Below are positions 16,455 through 26,800 of a stretch of 64,000 nucleotides of DNA, one piece after another. Position 1 is the first letter of the stretch; the number at the start of each line of letters is the position of its first letter. Below the pieces are notes generated by a model. That model was given only the letters and a program-made list of their open reading frames with translations, did not search any database and was not told the DNA's origin. A program made the position numbers and the translations under genes. Source of the stretch: Rheinheimera texasensis DSM 17496 (lineage in GTDB: Bacteria; Pseudomonadota; Gammaproteobacteria; Enterobacterales; Alteromonadaceae); contig NZ_JONU01000008.1 of the NCBI RefSeq assembly GCF_000711985.1, positions 372,001-436,000 of the forward strand, read 5' to 3'.

Positions 16455-18881
16455 TTAAATCGGTGCACCAGGTGGCAATTGTTTTGGGACAAACAGCGGT
16501 TGCCAGACGCCATGCTGCAGATAGTGCTGCCACTGGCCAGCGAGCAATAACGCCGTGCCGTCATCGCGTTTTTGCAGTTGCTTGCCAAGGCCGGTCAGCT
16601 CCGCCAGCAAAGTGGCCCGCGCTTCAGGCGCTAAGTCTTGGTGGGTCAGGCTCTGCATCAGCTGATAAAAAGCGACATGACTGACGCGCTGGCGAATGAG
16701 ACCTTTGGCATCATCAACGCTGGCGGCCAGAATAGTCTGATCAAGCACAGTACCAAGCAACTCATCGAGTTGCTGCTGACTGCTTAAGCGATTCAGCCGC
16801 TGCGGATGTAACAGCAGACTCAGCGTATGATTAGCTGAGGCTTCGGCGGCGGACAGCGGGTCAAAGGCGAGGCCATTGCGGCCCTGAAAACTCTCGCGCC
16901 CATCGGCATCGCCATAGGCTTTGGGTGGAATGAGCGCCAGCAGTTCTTTGGGTAGCGCCAGAAATTCCGGCGTCAGCGTGTCGAGTAATGCTGCTAACGC
17001 CGCTTGTTGTTGCTTGATATCTACCCACTGAAAACCTTTCGGTTGGTCGTAATCGCCTTTTAATTCATATTCATAATGCGCGCCGCCAATGAGTTTACTA
17101 ACGGCTTCGACCTGATACCGGTGCAATGCATAAATCGGCACTAAGGCCTCATGCAGCGCCGACAAAGGCCGGTTGCTGGCGATGTTATCAAGGCCAAATT
17201 GTTTGAGGGCTGTCGCCCGCACTTGTGAAAGGCGGGTTAGTTCCGCCACCGGATCAGCGCCGCTGTCCCATAAATGGCCGATAGCGCTGACGCCGCCTTC
17301 CGGCCGCGCATCTTCATCAGCCATGTATTGCAAACCCTGTTGTTTAGCTTGCTGCACCAGCGCTGCGCGTGCGCTGTCGCTGTGGTCACCATAGCCATAA
17401 GCGATGGCATACAAATCCCATTCGCCGAGGCCTTCACGGTAGGCCTGATCCAGCGCCAGCTTGCCTTTTCGCAGGTCGACCTGCGGATGTGGATAATCCA
17501 TCACCGTCGCGCGGCCATTGGCGCTACCGGCAAAGTTATGGATAAGCCCGAGCGTATGACCCACTTCATGCGCCGCCAGCTGGCGAATACGGGCCAGCGC
17601 CATAGTTTTGGCCGCTTCGGTGCTGCCGTTTTGCTGATAAGGCGCCGTGAGGCCGGTTGCGATCAGGAAATCCTGCCGGACTCTGAGCGAACCCAAAGTC
17701 ACATGGCCTTTGATAATTTCACCGGTGCGCGGGTCGGTCACGCCATAACCGTAAGACCAGCCGCGGGTGGCGCGGTGTACCCACTGGATCACGTTGTAAC
17801 GCACATCCATTGGGTCGGCATCTGAGGGTAAGTCTTTGACCTGAAATGCATCTTTATAACCAAGCTTTTGATAAGCCTGGTCCCACCAACCGGCGCCTTG
17901 TTTCAGCGCAGTGCGCACCGGCTCCGGCACGCCGGGGTCGAGGTAATAAACAATAGGTTCAACCGCTTCGCTGATTGCAGCTGCGGGGTCCTTTTTCTGT
18001 AAGCGGTGGCGCGGCAATAAGCGCTGCACTATAGGCTGGTCAAAGGCGGTGGCGTAGTCCATATACTCGACTTTCCAGTAGCCGGAATAAGGATGAAAGG
18101 CGCGTGGTTGATAACCGTCATCTGGCAGCGCCACCAGCGAATGGTGCAGATGCACAGTAATAGCCTCAGGCGCCGGTGTGACTTGTTTGACAAATTCACC
18201 GGCTTTACTGCCGCTGTAAGTCACCATAGCTTCCAGTTCAGTATTGCGCGGGAAGGCTTTACTGCGATTTAAATAAACACCGCTGCGGCTGGCATCCGGG
18301 CTGAAATTGCCTTGTTGCTGTGCTTCCAGTTTGGCGCTTATTTGATGCATATCGCTTTGCAAAAATGCGGTGTAATCGACCAGCAGCTTGCCGCCGTCGC
18401 TGGCCACCACCGGCAAACCGGCCAGCACTGAACTGGCAAAAGCTTCATCGATACTCTGGCGTTCAGCCGGATTGCTTGAGTTGGCGCGGTAATAAGTGTT
18501 GAGCTGCTTCAGCATCACCTTATTGCCAAATTGTTCAAACTGCACCAGCCGGGTGTCACCGAGCTGGCCACGGTCCAGACCAATGTCATTGGAACCGACG
18601 CCGCGCGGCAACGAACTCTGGAAAATAAACGGCTGCGCTAATTTGTCGACCTGCAGATAAACTTTGTCGGTCTTGGCGTCGTAATAAAAATCAAAATAAC
18701 CGCTCTGATGTAACATGCCTTTGGTAAAAGCAGCAATCGCCGATTTTTTACTGACGGCTGGTGTCTGTGCTTGGGTTTGTGCTGCGGGTTGAGGAGTGGT
18801 TGCAGCCGTATTGGCGATCACCAGCATCGGCGCCAGTGCTGGCAACAGCCACAACAGGCGGGAACATAAAACAGACTTCAT
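16455..18881 (-). CDS. Secreted zinc-dependent metalloprotease (DUF5117/DUF4953-type)
   Basis: 808 residues from ATG at 18881, with a signal peptide (ending VIANTAATTP). The zinc site is HEVGHTLGLIHNF, a HExxH with the third ligand three residues on from the Leu-Ile pair, followed by VMDYPHP, the Met-turn region, as in metzincin-like enzymes. The N-terminal half has the TFIFQSSLPRGVGSNDIGLDRGQ-type region and VRYNVIQWVHRATRGWSYGYGVTDPRTGEI seen in this family of large periplasmic or outer proteases. An alternative start 21 codons upstream would spoil the signal peptide. Its natural substrate is unknown. It is monocistronic by layout, with a terminator downstream. Confidence 0.85.
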   Translation of the reverse strand: MKSVLCSRLLWLLPALAPMLVIANTAATTPQPAAQTQAQTPAVSKKSAIAAFTKGMLHQSGYFDFYYDAKTDKVYLQVDKLAQPFIFQSSLPRGVGSNDIGLDRGQLGDTRLVQFEQFGNKVMLKQLNTYYRANSSNPAERQSIDEAFASSVLAGLPVVASDGGKLLVDYTAFLQSDMHQISAKLEAQQQGNFSPDASRSGVYLNRSKAFPRNTELEAMVTYSGSKAGEFVKQVTPAPEAITVHLHHSLVALPDDGYQPRAFHPYSGYWKVEYMDYATAFDQPIVQRLLPRHRLQKKDPAAAISEAVEPIVYYLDPGVPEPVRTALKQGAGWWDQAYQKLGYKDAFQVKDLPSDADPMDVRYNVIQWVHRATRGWSYGYGVTDPRTGEIIKGHVTLGSLRVRQDFLIATGLTAPYQQNGSTEAAKTMALARIRQLAAHEVGHTLGLIHNFAGSANGRATVMDYPHPQVDLRKGKLALDQAYREGLGEWDLYAIAYGYGDHSDSARAALVQQAKQQGLQYMADEDARPEGGVSAIGHLWDSGADPVAELTRLSQVRATALKQFGLDNIASNRPLSALHEALVPIYALHRYQVEAVSKLIGGAHYEYELKGDYDQPKGFQWVDIKQQQAALAALLDTLTPEFLALPKELLALIPPKAYGDADGRESFQGRNGLAFDPLSAAEASANHTLSLLLHPQRLNRLSSQQQLDELLGTVLDQTILAASVDDAKGLIRQRVSHVAFYQLMQSLTHQDLAPEARATLLAELTGLGKQLQKRDDGTALLLAGQWQHYLQHGVWQPLFVPKQLPPGAPI

Positions 18882-19063
18882 CAGGCATCCTTGTGCTTGC
18901 AGGGCGGCGCAGTTAATCACTGCGCTATTGAGTGCAATTAACATACAAGGTCAGTTGCAGCAAAAACAACCGCTAAATAACAGGCTTCGGTGGATGGCAG
19001 GTAGCTGGCGGTCAGTGGAGTTTGAGAATGACAGCGGTCCGCGGACAAAAGCCTCTTCGTGCG

Positions 19064-19167
19064 TCGCGGCAAAGCCAACACCGCCACCACCATGTTCGCC
19101 CGTTCGCGCCTCCCGCGCTCACTTTTGTTCGCTCACTCCGCGGCTGCCGGCGCTGGCTTTGTTGGGG
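19064..19167 (+). repeat. 104-base dispersed repeat, copy A
   Basis: Begins TCGCGGCAAAGCCAACACCG and ends GCTGGCTTTGTTGGGG. It matches 20050-20153 along its full 104 bases with about ten mismatches and no gap. Its ends are imperfect inverted repeats (CAAAGCCA near the start, TGGCTTTG near the end), so the transcript could fold as a long hairpin. It lies beyond the 3' end of the XRE gene, while copy B lies upstream in the same orientation. Confidence 0.85.
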
Positions 19168-19237
19168 TTTGGGGGCGTCAGCTTCGAGCGAATTGCTGAC
19201 AATCAAATATGTTATGAACGGCGTGTCACGCCCAGCG

Positions 19238-19258
19238 CGCTTCGCTGACCGTACCTAC
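19238..19258. repeat. 21-base inverted match, arm 1
   Basis: Starts CGCTTCGCTGACC and ends GTACCTAC; it is the exact reverse complement of 20262-20282. GGTAGGTACG nearby makes a local palindrome. Resembles a repetitive extragenic palindrome. Confidence 0.75.
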
Positions 19259-19366
19259 ACTCAAATCGCGGCGGTAGGTACGTGCAAGCGTGAGCGCCGC
19301 CGTACAAAAATTAGTATATATTTTTCAAGGGGCTGCAACTGCTACACTCCAGCCCATCGAGAAAAC

Positions 19367-19828
19367 TTAGCCCAGGTTATCCGCGTCGTACCAGACGCTG
19401 TATTTATCACCCAGCCATAAGTGCAGGCGAAACAGATAAGCGTTTGCAAGCAATAACAGTCCGCCAGCTAATGCCGGTTCATTCAATAAGCCCAGTAAAC
19501 AAAACACAAAACCAAAACCGTGCGAAATCATTTCGACCCGAAAGGCCGCTTTGCGGCTGGGCCTGAAGCTGAAAAAATTCAGCGCGAACAGCCATTTCAG
19601 GCCGGTCGGTAACTGTTGCCAATCGGTGGATTTTTTATCCATGACAAAGTGCTCCTGAGTTAAGGTCATCACATCAACTTCAAGCACCGCTGCCAGGCAT
19701 TTTAATGTCTCAGTGCTGGGTTTATGGCCGCTTTCAATGCGCTGAATAGTCCGGACATTTAACCCGGACATCTGCGCCAATTGTTCTTGCGACAACAAAC
19801 GGCTCAAACGTAATTGCTTCAAAATCAT
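19367..19828 (-). CDS. XRE-family regulator with C-terminal 2TM domain
   Basis: 153 residues from ATG at 19828. N-terminal Cro/CI-type helix-turn-helix (LRLSRLLSQEQLAQMSGLNVRTIQRIESG, residues about 5-60), a short linker, then a membrane domain with two hydrophobic helices (ISHGFGFVFCLLGLLN and LAGGLLLLANAYLFRL). A membrane-anchored repressor is a likely reading. It is isolated between two copies of a 104-base repeat, and an array of TACCCGACA-like direct repeats sits just upstream, a plausible self-binding site. The signal sensed is unknown. Confidence 0.82.
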   Translation of the reverse strand: MILKQLRLSRLLSQEQLAQMSGLNVRTIQRIESGHKPSTETLKCLAAVLEVDVMTLTQEHFVMDKKSTDWQQLPTGLKWLFALNFFSFRPSRKAAFRVEMISHGFGFVFCLLGLLNEPALAGGLLLLANAYLFRLHLWLGDKYSVWYDADNLG

Positions 19829-19873
19829 GGCATCACCTTGCAGACAGTGCAGCAGCACCTTAGCGTTTTAGCA

Positions 19874-19946
19874 TACCTGACGGTGACGACGCATACCCGG
19901 CATTCACCTGACATCCGGCAGACAAGTACCCGACAGTTACCCGACA
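19874..19946. promoter_or_regulatory. Iteron-like direct repeats upstream of the XRE gene
   Basis: Five copies of a 9-base unit: TACCTGACG (19874), TACCCGGCA (19894), CACCTGACA (19905), TACCCGACA (19927), TACCCGACA (19938). Four of them fall on an 11-base grid (start spacings 11, 22, 11), close to one helical turn. They lie 46-118 bases before the XRE start codon. Probable operator for that regulator. Confidence 0.6.
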
Positions 19947-20049
19947 TGGGCCTTATTGCAGGCTGTTTCGGTTTCATTGTTCAGTTTTGAGTGTGCGCCA
20001 TAAGGCTGTTGCTGTTGGCGTTATTGGTTATGGACAAAGAGCCCCTATA

Positions 20050-20153
20050 TCGCGGCAAAGCCAACACCGCCACCACTGCGTTCGCTCGTTCACGCCTCCC
20101 GCGCTCACTTTTGATCGCTCCTTCTGCGGCTGCCGGTGCTGGCTTTGTTGGGG
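20050..20153 (+). repeat. 104-base dispersed repeat, copy B
   Basis: Same-orientation copy of 19064-19167 (about ten mismatches in 104 bases). The two copies bracket the XRE gene and its operator array, with starts 986 bases apart. Confidence 0.85.
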
Positions 20154-20261
20154 ATTGAAGAAGACTGCTATGAGTTGTTAGCCGACATTTGCAAGGTGAT
20201 GTATTGACGGCGGTCGTACGGCGACGCTTTGCTTGCCGATCCCTACGATTACACTCGAAAG

Positions 20262-20282
20262 GTAGGTACGGTCAGCGAAGCG
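20262..20282. repeat. 21-base inverted match, arm 2
   Basis: Exact reverse complement of 19238-19258; it begins GTAGGTACGG and ends AGCGAAGCG. Probably part of a family of extragenic palindromes. Confidence 0.75.
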
Positions 20283-20383
20283 TACTTGCCTCCACGTGGC
20301 GTACATTTTCCAATGTCCGCTTTTGGCACAAAGTGACGATTCAATTGGTTTCTCAAAACGGTCGGATGATTACAAAAGCAGAC

Positions 20384-20409
20384 CCTCTGCGGCAGGGATG
20401 CCGCAGAGG
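20384..20409. repeat. Extragenic palindrome
   Basis: CCTCTGCGGC, loop AGGGAT, GCCGCAGAGG: perfect 10-bp stem, no T-run on either side. Looks like a REP-type palindrome rather than a terminator. Confidence 0.6.
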
Positions 20410-20481
20410 AGCCTACAGGGAACGTATTCACGGCGTGTCTGCGTTGTAAGCGTCCGTGCCGTTACAACTCAAATTAAACGC

Positions 20482-20655
20482 TTAGTCCCCATGAACAGGC
20501 AACTGCAACAACGCAAACTCCTGCCACTCGCTACTATCTTCGCCGGCATTGAGTTCGCCATGAAAATAATCGGGCTGTAGCAGCAGATCGTCTTGCTGAA
20601 AGTTGGTTTGTGAATCGACATAAAACGGCGAGGTGACTTGATCTGGCTGTGGCAT
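20482..20655 (-). CDS. Small acidic protein, 57 residues, unknown
   Basis: ATG at 20655 is preceded by GGAGATTTCGTG, a good Shine-Dalgarno at proper spacing; stop TAA at 20482. The peptide starts MPQPDQVTSPFYVDSQ, is rich in Asp, Glu and Gln, has no hydrophobic segment and ends LLQLPVHGD. It is soluble by appearance and not recognised. It sits downstream of the adhC-fghA terminator on the same strand, so it needs its own promoter. Support is the ribosome-binding site and the lack of any better explanation of the frame. Confidence 0.55.
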   Translation of the reverse strand: MPQPDQVTSPFYVDSQTNFQQDDLLLQPDYFHGELNAGEDSSEWQEFALLQLPVHGD

Positions 20656-20721
20656 CACGAAATCTCCGATGAATAAACAAAAGGGCTTATTAAGCTATAG
20701 CGGATTTTGCCGGCGGCGCAG

Positions 20722-20747
20722 AAAAAAAACGCCGGCATGGCCGGCGT
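20722..20747 (-). terminator. Terminator of the adhC-fghA operon
   Basis: Reading minus: ACGCCGGC, loop CAT, GCCGGCGT, then a run of T (plus-strand A run 20722-20728). Located 68 bases after the fghA stop. Confidence 0.85.
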
Positions 20748-20814
20748 GGGGAAAAGCTGGCGACCGACTTTGCAGGGCAGGCGGCCAGCGAGGCTTAACA
20801 GGTACTAAAGCTAC

Positions 20815-21651
20815 TTATTCAAACAAATAGCGTGCATGAAAACGCAGATGTTCTTCGATAAAGCTGCTGATGAAATAATACGAATGGTCGTAACCGTGCT
20901 GAAAGCGGATATCGACTTTAGCGCCACTGCTGGCGGCTGCGTCAATTAAGGCTTCAGTGCGCAGCTGGACCGGATAAAACTGGTCTTTATCGCCTTGGTC
21001 CACCAGCATTGGCGGCACCATAGTCGCTTTGGCTAACAAAGCGCTGGCGTCGTACTCCAGCCAGTCAGCAATATTTTCACCAAGATAAGCAGTGAAAGCT
21101 TTGCGGCCCCAGTCACACTGGCTTGGCTGACAAATCGGCGAAAAGGCAGAGACCGAACGGTAAGCCGCTGGCTGGCGCAGGGCCAGCACTAAAGCACCGT
21201 GGCCACCCATCGAATGTCCACTGATCGATTTCACCTGGGTCAACGGCAGCGCTACCGGTAAAATCGCCGGCAGTTCGCGGCTGATGTAATCGTACATCCG
21301 GTAATGCGCAGTCCAGGGCGCTTCAGTGGCGTTGACATAAAAACCAGCACCCTGGCCTAAATCATAAGCAGGGTCGTTGGCCACCAGTTCACCACGCGGG
21401 CTGGTGTCCGGGATAATCAATGCAATACCAAGTTCGGCTGCGATGCGCTGGGCGCCGGCCTTGACTGAAAAGTTCTCGTCGGTGCAAGTGAGGCCAGACA
21501 ACCAATACAGCGCCGGCACTTTTTGTGTTTCGGCCTGCGGCGGCAAATACACCGACAACTGCATTTTACAGCTCAGCGTATTGGCGAAGTGTTCAAATTT
21601 CAGCTGGCGGCCGCCAAACAGACGGGATTCGGCCAGTTGGGTTAATGACAT
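20815..21651 (-). CDS. fghA: S-formylglutathione hydrolase
   Basis: Second step of glutathione-dependent formaldehyde detoxification: hydrolyses S-formylglutathione to formate and glutathione in the cytoplasm. 278 residues from ATG at 21651 (AAGGATT before it). Esterase-D fold: YWLSGLTCTDENFSVKAGAQR near the N-terminus, nucleophile in SGHSMGGHGALV, Asp in DQGDKDQFYP, His near HGYDHSYYFI. It lies 51 bases downstream of adhC on the same strand, sharing its operon and a terminator at 20722-20747. Confidence 0.95.
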   Translation of the reverse strand: MSLTQLAESRLFGGRQLKFEHFANTLSCKMQLSVYLPPQAETQKVPALYWLSGLTCTDENFSVKAGAQRIAAELGIALIIPDTSPRGELVANDPAYDLGQGAGFYVNATEAPWTAHYRMYDYISRELPAILPVALPLTQVKSISGHSMGGHGALVLALRQPAAYRSVSAFSPICQPSQCDWGRKAFTAYLGENIADWLEYDASALLAKATMVPPMLVDQGDKDQFYPVQLRTEALIDAAASSGAKVDIRFQHGYDHSYYFISSFIEEHLRFHARYLFE

Positions 21652-21702
21652 ACTCAAATCCTTGTCAAACACCCGGCACCTTATAGGTGCCGGGTCAAAA
21701 AA

Positions 21703-22824
<1,122 letters not shown>

Positions 22825-22963
22825 TTAATTCCTTTGAGCTGTGGTGACAGAAGCAAAGCACAGCCTGGCTGTGATCACCACCTGCAGAGACAACAAGATG
22901 TCTCATTGTAATTTTTTCTTAATCGAAGATAATCAGGCAAAAATGAAAATGAGTTTTGCATAA

Positions 22964-23836
22964 ATGAAAGAATGGCAGGGCGTGTCCGAGTTTGTCGCGG
23001 TGGCGGAACTGGGCAGTTTTTCGGCGGCGGCGCGCCAGCTTGGTATGTCGGTGGCGCAGGTCAGCCGCAATGTGCGCGAATTAGAGCAGCGCCTGCAGGT
23101 GTTGTTATTGCAGCGCACCACGCGGCAGGTGCACTTAACTGAGCCCGGCACTTTGTATCTGCAGCAATGCCGGCCGCTGTTGCATGGCCTGGCGCAGGCC
23201 AATCAGCAGCTGCTGGATTTACAGGGGCAGCCGTCTGGTCTGATTAAACTGACCGCGCCGGTGTTTTACGGTGAAACGGTGATTGCGCCGCTGTTGCATG
23301 ATTTCTTGCAAAAATACCCACGCTTGCAGCTGGAGCTGGATTTAACCAATGCCCAGCTCGATTTAGTCAAAGGTGGTTTTGACTGCGCCATCCGGCTCGG
23401 GCAACTCAGTGACTCCACTTTGCAGGCGCGAAAACTTGGCAGCCGCCGCGCTTTTCTGGCGGCAAGTCCGGCCTATCTGGCCGAACAAGGCATCCCAGCG
23501 CAGCTCAGCGATTTGGCTAACCATCGCTGCTTAGTCGGTTCAGTCGAGTACTGGCGTTTTGAACAACAAGGGCAAAAACTGCAAATCAGGCCCACGCCTT
23601 ATATCAAATGCAACAGCGGCGTGGCGCTGACTGATGCGGCACTCAAAAGCCTTGGCATCACACAATTGCCGGATTATTACCTGCTGCCGCATCTGCAACA
23701 GGGCACGCTTGTGGAGCTTTTGCCAGAGCTGCAACCGAAAGATGACGGCATCTGGGCTTTGTATCCGCTCAATCAGCATTTGCCGCAAAAAGTGCGGTTG
23801 TTACTGGATTTTTTGCAGCAAATGCTCTCGCAGTAA
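22964..23836 (+). CDS. LysR-family transcriptional regulator
   Basis: 290 residues. N-terminal winged helix-turn-helix (FVAVAELGSFSAAARQLGMSVAQVSRNVRELEQRL) and a C-terminal periplasmic-binding-like effector domain (GLIKLTAPVFYGETVIAPLL, DCAIRLGQLSDSTL). It is transcribed away from adhC-fghA, the usual arrangement for a regulator of the neighbouring operon, so it probably controls formaldehyde detoxification. The effector is unknown. The gene converges with the RND pump gene, leaving a 34-base gap. Confidence 0.92.
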   Translation: MKEWQGVSEFVAVAELGSFSAAARQLGMSVAQVSRNVRELEQRLQVLLLQRTTRQVHLTEPGTLYLQQCRPLLHGLAQANQQLLDLQGQPSGLIKLTAPVFYGETVIAPLLHDFLQKYPRLQLELDLTNAQLDLVKGGFDCAIRLGQLSDSTLQARKLGSRRAFLAASPAYLAEQGIPAQLSDLANHRCLVGSVEYWRFEQQGQKLQIRPTPYIKCNSGVALTDAALKSLGITQLPDYYLLPHLQQGTLVELLPELQPKDDGIWALYPLNQHLPQKVRLLLDFLQQMLSQ

Positions 23837-23870
23837 CAACTGAACCGGCCGTCAAGCTGACAGCGCCGCA

Positions 23871-26800
23871 TCATACGGCGCTTCCGGCAATTGCAGTGTC
23901 TGCATTGGTCTTTTTCAGCTTAAAGTCTTCCAGCACCAGGTACAGCACCGGGATCAAAAATAAAGTGATCACAGTGGCGAACAGAATGCCAAAAGCCAGC
24001 GACACCGCCATCGGCACTACCACTTTTGCTTGCAGACTGCGTTCCAGAATAATCGGTGCCAGACCTAAGAAAGTGGTCAGCGAGGTCAGGATGATAGCGC
24101 GGAAGCGTTGCGTGCCGGCGTCAATCACTGCGTCCCGCAGCGCAGCACCGCGCTGACGGGCTTCGTTGACAAAGTCGACCATGATCAGGCTGTCATTGAC
24201 GACCACCCCAGCCAGCGCAATCAAACCAAACACCGACATTATGCTCATGTCGAGGCCCAGCACCACATGACCGACCATAGCGCCGACCAGGCCAAACGGG
24301 ATCACGCTCATAATCAGCAGCGGTTGGGAATAGGATTTTAACGGCACTGCCATCAGCGCATAGATACAGAACAGCGCCAGCAAGGCGGCCAGCATTAAAT
24401 CGCGAATGGCATCAGACTCTTCCAGACTGGCGCCGCCCAGGCTGGTTTGCAGCCCCGGATATTGGTCCGGCAGTGTTTTCAGCAAGCCTTCCTGCAGTTC
24501 TTTAATGATCTTGCCTGGTTCTACCCGGTTTTTATCCACGCTGGCACTGACCGTCACAGCCCTGACTCCATCGACACGGGTGATAGCGCTATAAGACGGC
24601 TGCAACGTGTAACTGGCGATTTGGCCAAAAGGCACTTCTCCGCCTGCGGCTGTGCGAATTCGCATCGATTCCAAAGCCCCCAATGATGAGCGCTCCGAAC
24701 GTGGATACCGCACCATCACTTTGACTTCTTCACCGTCGCGTTGCAGTCGCTGCACTTCAGCGCCATAGAAGCCGTAGCGCACCTGGCGGGCTAAGTCAGT
24801 CAGGCTGATGCCCAGCAAATCCGCTTCAGGCTTCAGCGCCAGCACGATTTCATCATTGCCGCCAAACAGGTTGTCGTCGATATCAAATACACCGTCATAC
24901 TGCGCCAGCGCCTGTTTCAGTTGCTGGGTTGCTGCTTGCAGGGATGTCAGATCTGAACCCTGAATTTGTAGCGACAAATCACCGCCCTGACCGCCGCCAC
25001 CCATTGAAGCGGCATTGATTTTAAAGCTTTTTACACCCGGAATTTCCGGCACCTGTTCACGCCAGCGATTGGCAATTTCAAAGCCATCGATTTCACGGCC
25101 TTCGCTTTTTTCCAGCTCAACCACCAGTTGCGCATTGGTGTCGCTATTGAGAAAGGCCAGCCGGTGACGGACTACATCCTGATTGTATTCACGGCCGAGT
25201 TCGGCATTGGCGCGTTGCAAAGCGGCTTCAATTTGTTTTAAAGCAGCGGCTGTAGCCGGGCCGGAGGCGCCTTCTTCCATCTGCAGGTTGGCCTGAATAA
25301 AGTCGCTGGGTAAGTTCGGGAAAAACACCCAACGGACAAAACCGCCGCTGATCAGGCCAAAAGTCAGGAACAGGGCAGCGCTGAATGCAGCCATCGTGAT
25401 GTAACGATTATCCAGACAAGCCAACAGCCAGGGGCGGTAACGCAGGTCAATAAAGTTTTGCAGACTGCGGCTGGTCGCTTCGCGGATTTTACGCAGCTGA
25501 TCACTGCCAAAACGGCCCAGAGCGTACAGGCCGGTTTTTTGCCGGTCCCACGGCTTGGTATTCATTCGCACCAGATGTGCCGGCAGGATAAATTTCGACT
25601 CAACAATAGATAACAATAAGCACAACACGACGACCCATGCTATAGAACCCCAAATCGCCGACTGAGCGCCGCCGACCATCAGCATCGGTGCAAAGGCTGC
25701 GACCGTGGTCAGTACCCCGAAAGTCGCCGGAGTTGCCACTTTCAGCGCGCCGCGGATCACAGCTTGTTCAGATTTGCCGTGTTTTTCCATCTCGCTGTAG
25801 GCGCTTTCACCGATGATAATCGCATCGTCGACGACTATACCGAGCACCAGAATAAAACCGAACAAACTGATCATATTGATCGAAACATCAAACCAGGGCA
25901 GCGGCAGCAGGGCGAGGGCGCCGAGGAAACAAATCGGAATACCCATCATGACCCAAAAGGCGATACGGAACTCGAGGAAAATCGTTAGTGAAATCAGCAC
26001 CAGTAGCGCGCCGGCAATCATGTTATCAGTCATCAGGTCCAGCCGGCCCTGCAGGTAGTGGCTGGCGTCGCCCCAATAGTCGAGGCTGACAGTGTCCGGT
26101 AAGCTTTGCTTGCGTTCTGCAACGTATTCCTTGACCGACGCGGCGATTTTCAGCGTGTTATCTTCACCGATAGCGTCGACCCTTAATGACACCGACGAGC
26201 GGCCATCAAAAGTGCTGAAGCGCTCAGTTTCGGTAAAATCATCGCGGATGTCCGCGACGTCACTGAGCATGACTTTACTGCCATCCGGTTTTTTCAGTAA
26301 CACAATGCGCGAGAAATCTGCGAACACATAAGCCTGGCCTTTCGCCCGCAGCAACATATTGCCGTTTTCTGCTTTGACCGCACCGCCGGGTAAATCCACT
26401 GAACTGGCGCGCACTGCAGCAACCACCTGCTCAAACGTCAGGCCATATTCACGCAGACGTTGCTCTGGTACATCAATTGAAATTTCATAAGGACGGGCGC
26501 CGACCACTTCAACTTTGTTGATGCCGGGGCGTAATTTCAGCTCGTCGCGGATATCTTTTGCCAGCTCTTTTAAGGTTGCTTCTGCGACATCACCATGCAG
26601 CGATAACCACATCACGTTGCTGGTAAAACGGGTGCGGTAGACGACAGGCTTTTCGGTCAGCTCGGGCAGGGAAGAAATAGAGCCGACCTGGGTTTTTATC
26701 TCATCCATCACTTCCTGAATGTCATAGCCGCTGTCCACTTCTGCAATGACGGTGGCCAAGCCTTCTGAAGCGGTGGAGGTGAGTTTTTTAATCCCGTTAA

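Larger units (their letters stand above)
18882..19366. other. 485-base gene-free stretch with repeats
   Basis: Holds the upstream region of the metalloprotease gene, copy A of the 104-base repeat (19064-19167) and one arm of a 21-base inverted match (19238-19258), followed by an AT-rich patch near 19310-19330. Frames across it contain no recognisable protein. Confidence 0.7.
19829..20481. other. 653-base gene-free stretch with regulatory and repeat DNA
   Basis: Contains the direct-repeat array upstream of the XRE gene (19874-19946), copy B of the 104-base repeat (20050-20153), one arm of the 21-base inverted match (20262-20282) and a 10-bp-stem palindrome (20384-20409). The remaining bases show no convincing gene. 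Confidence 0.7.

Noticed and set aside
18796-19248. Plus-strand frame of 150 codons across the metalloprotease promoter and repeat copy A
   Set aside because: It starts inside the signal-peptide end of the minus-strand gene and runs through repeat DNA; composition (Cys, Arg, Pro rich) is that of an untranslated GC-rich frame.
19987-20181. Frames over both 104-base copies that share QSQHRHH, PPALTF and WLCWGL
   Set aside because: The shared peptide follows from the DNA repeat itself; differences are not concentrated at third bases and neither frame has a ribosome-binding site, so I treat it as non-coding.
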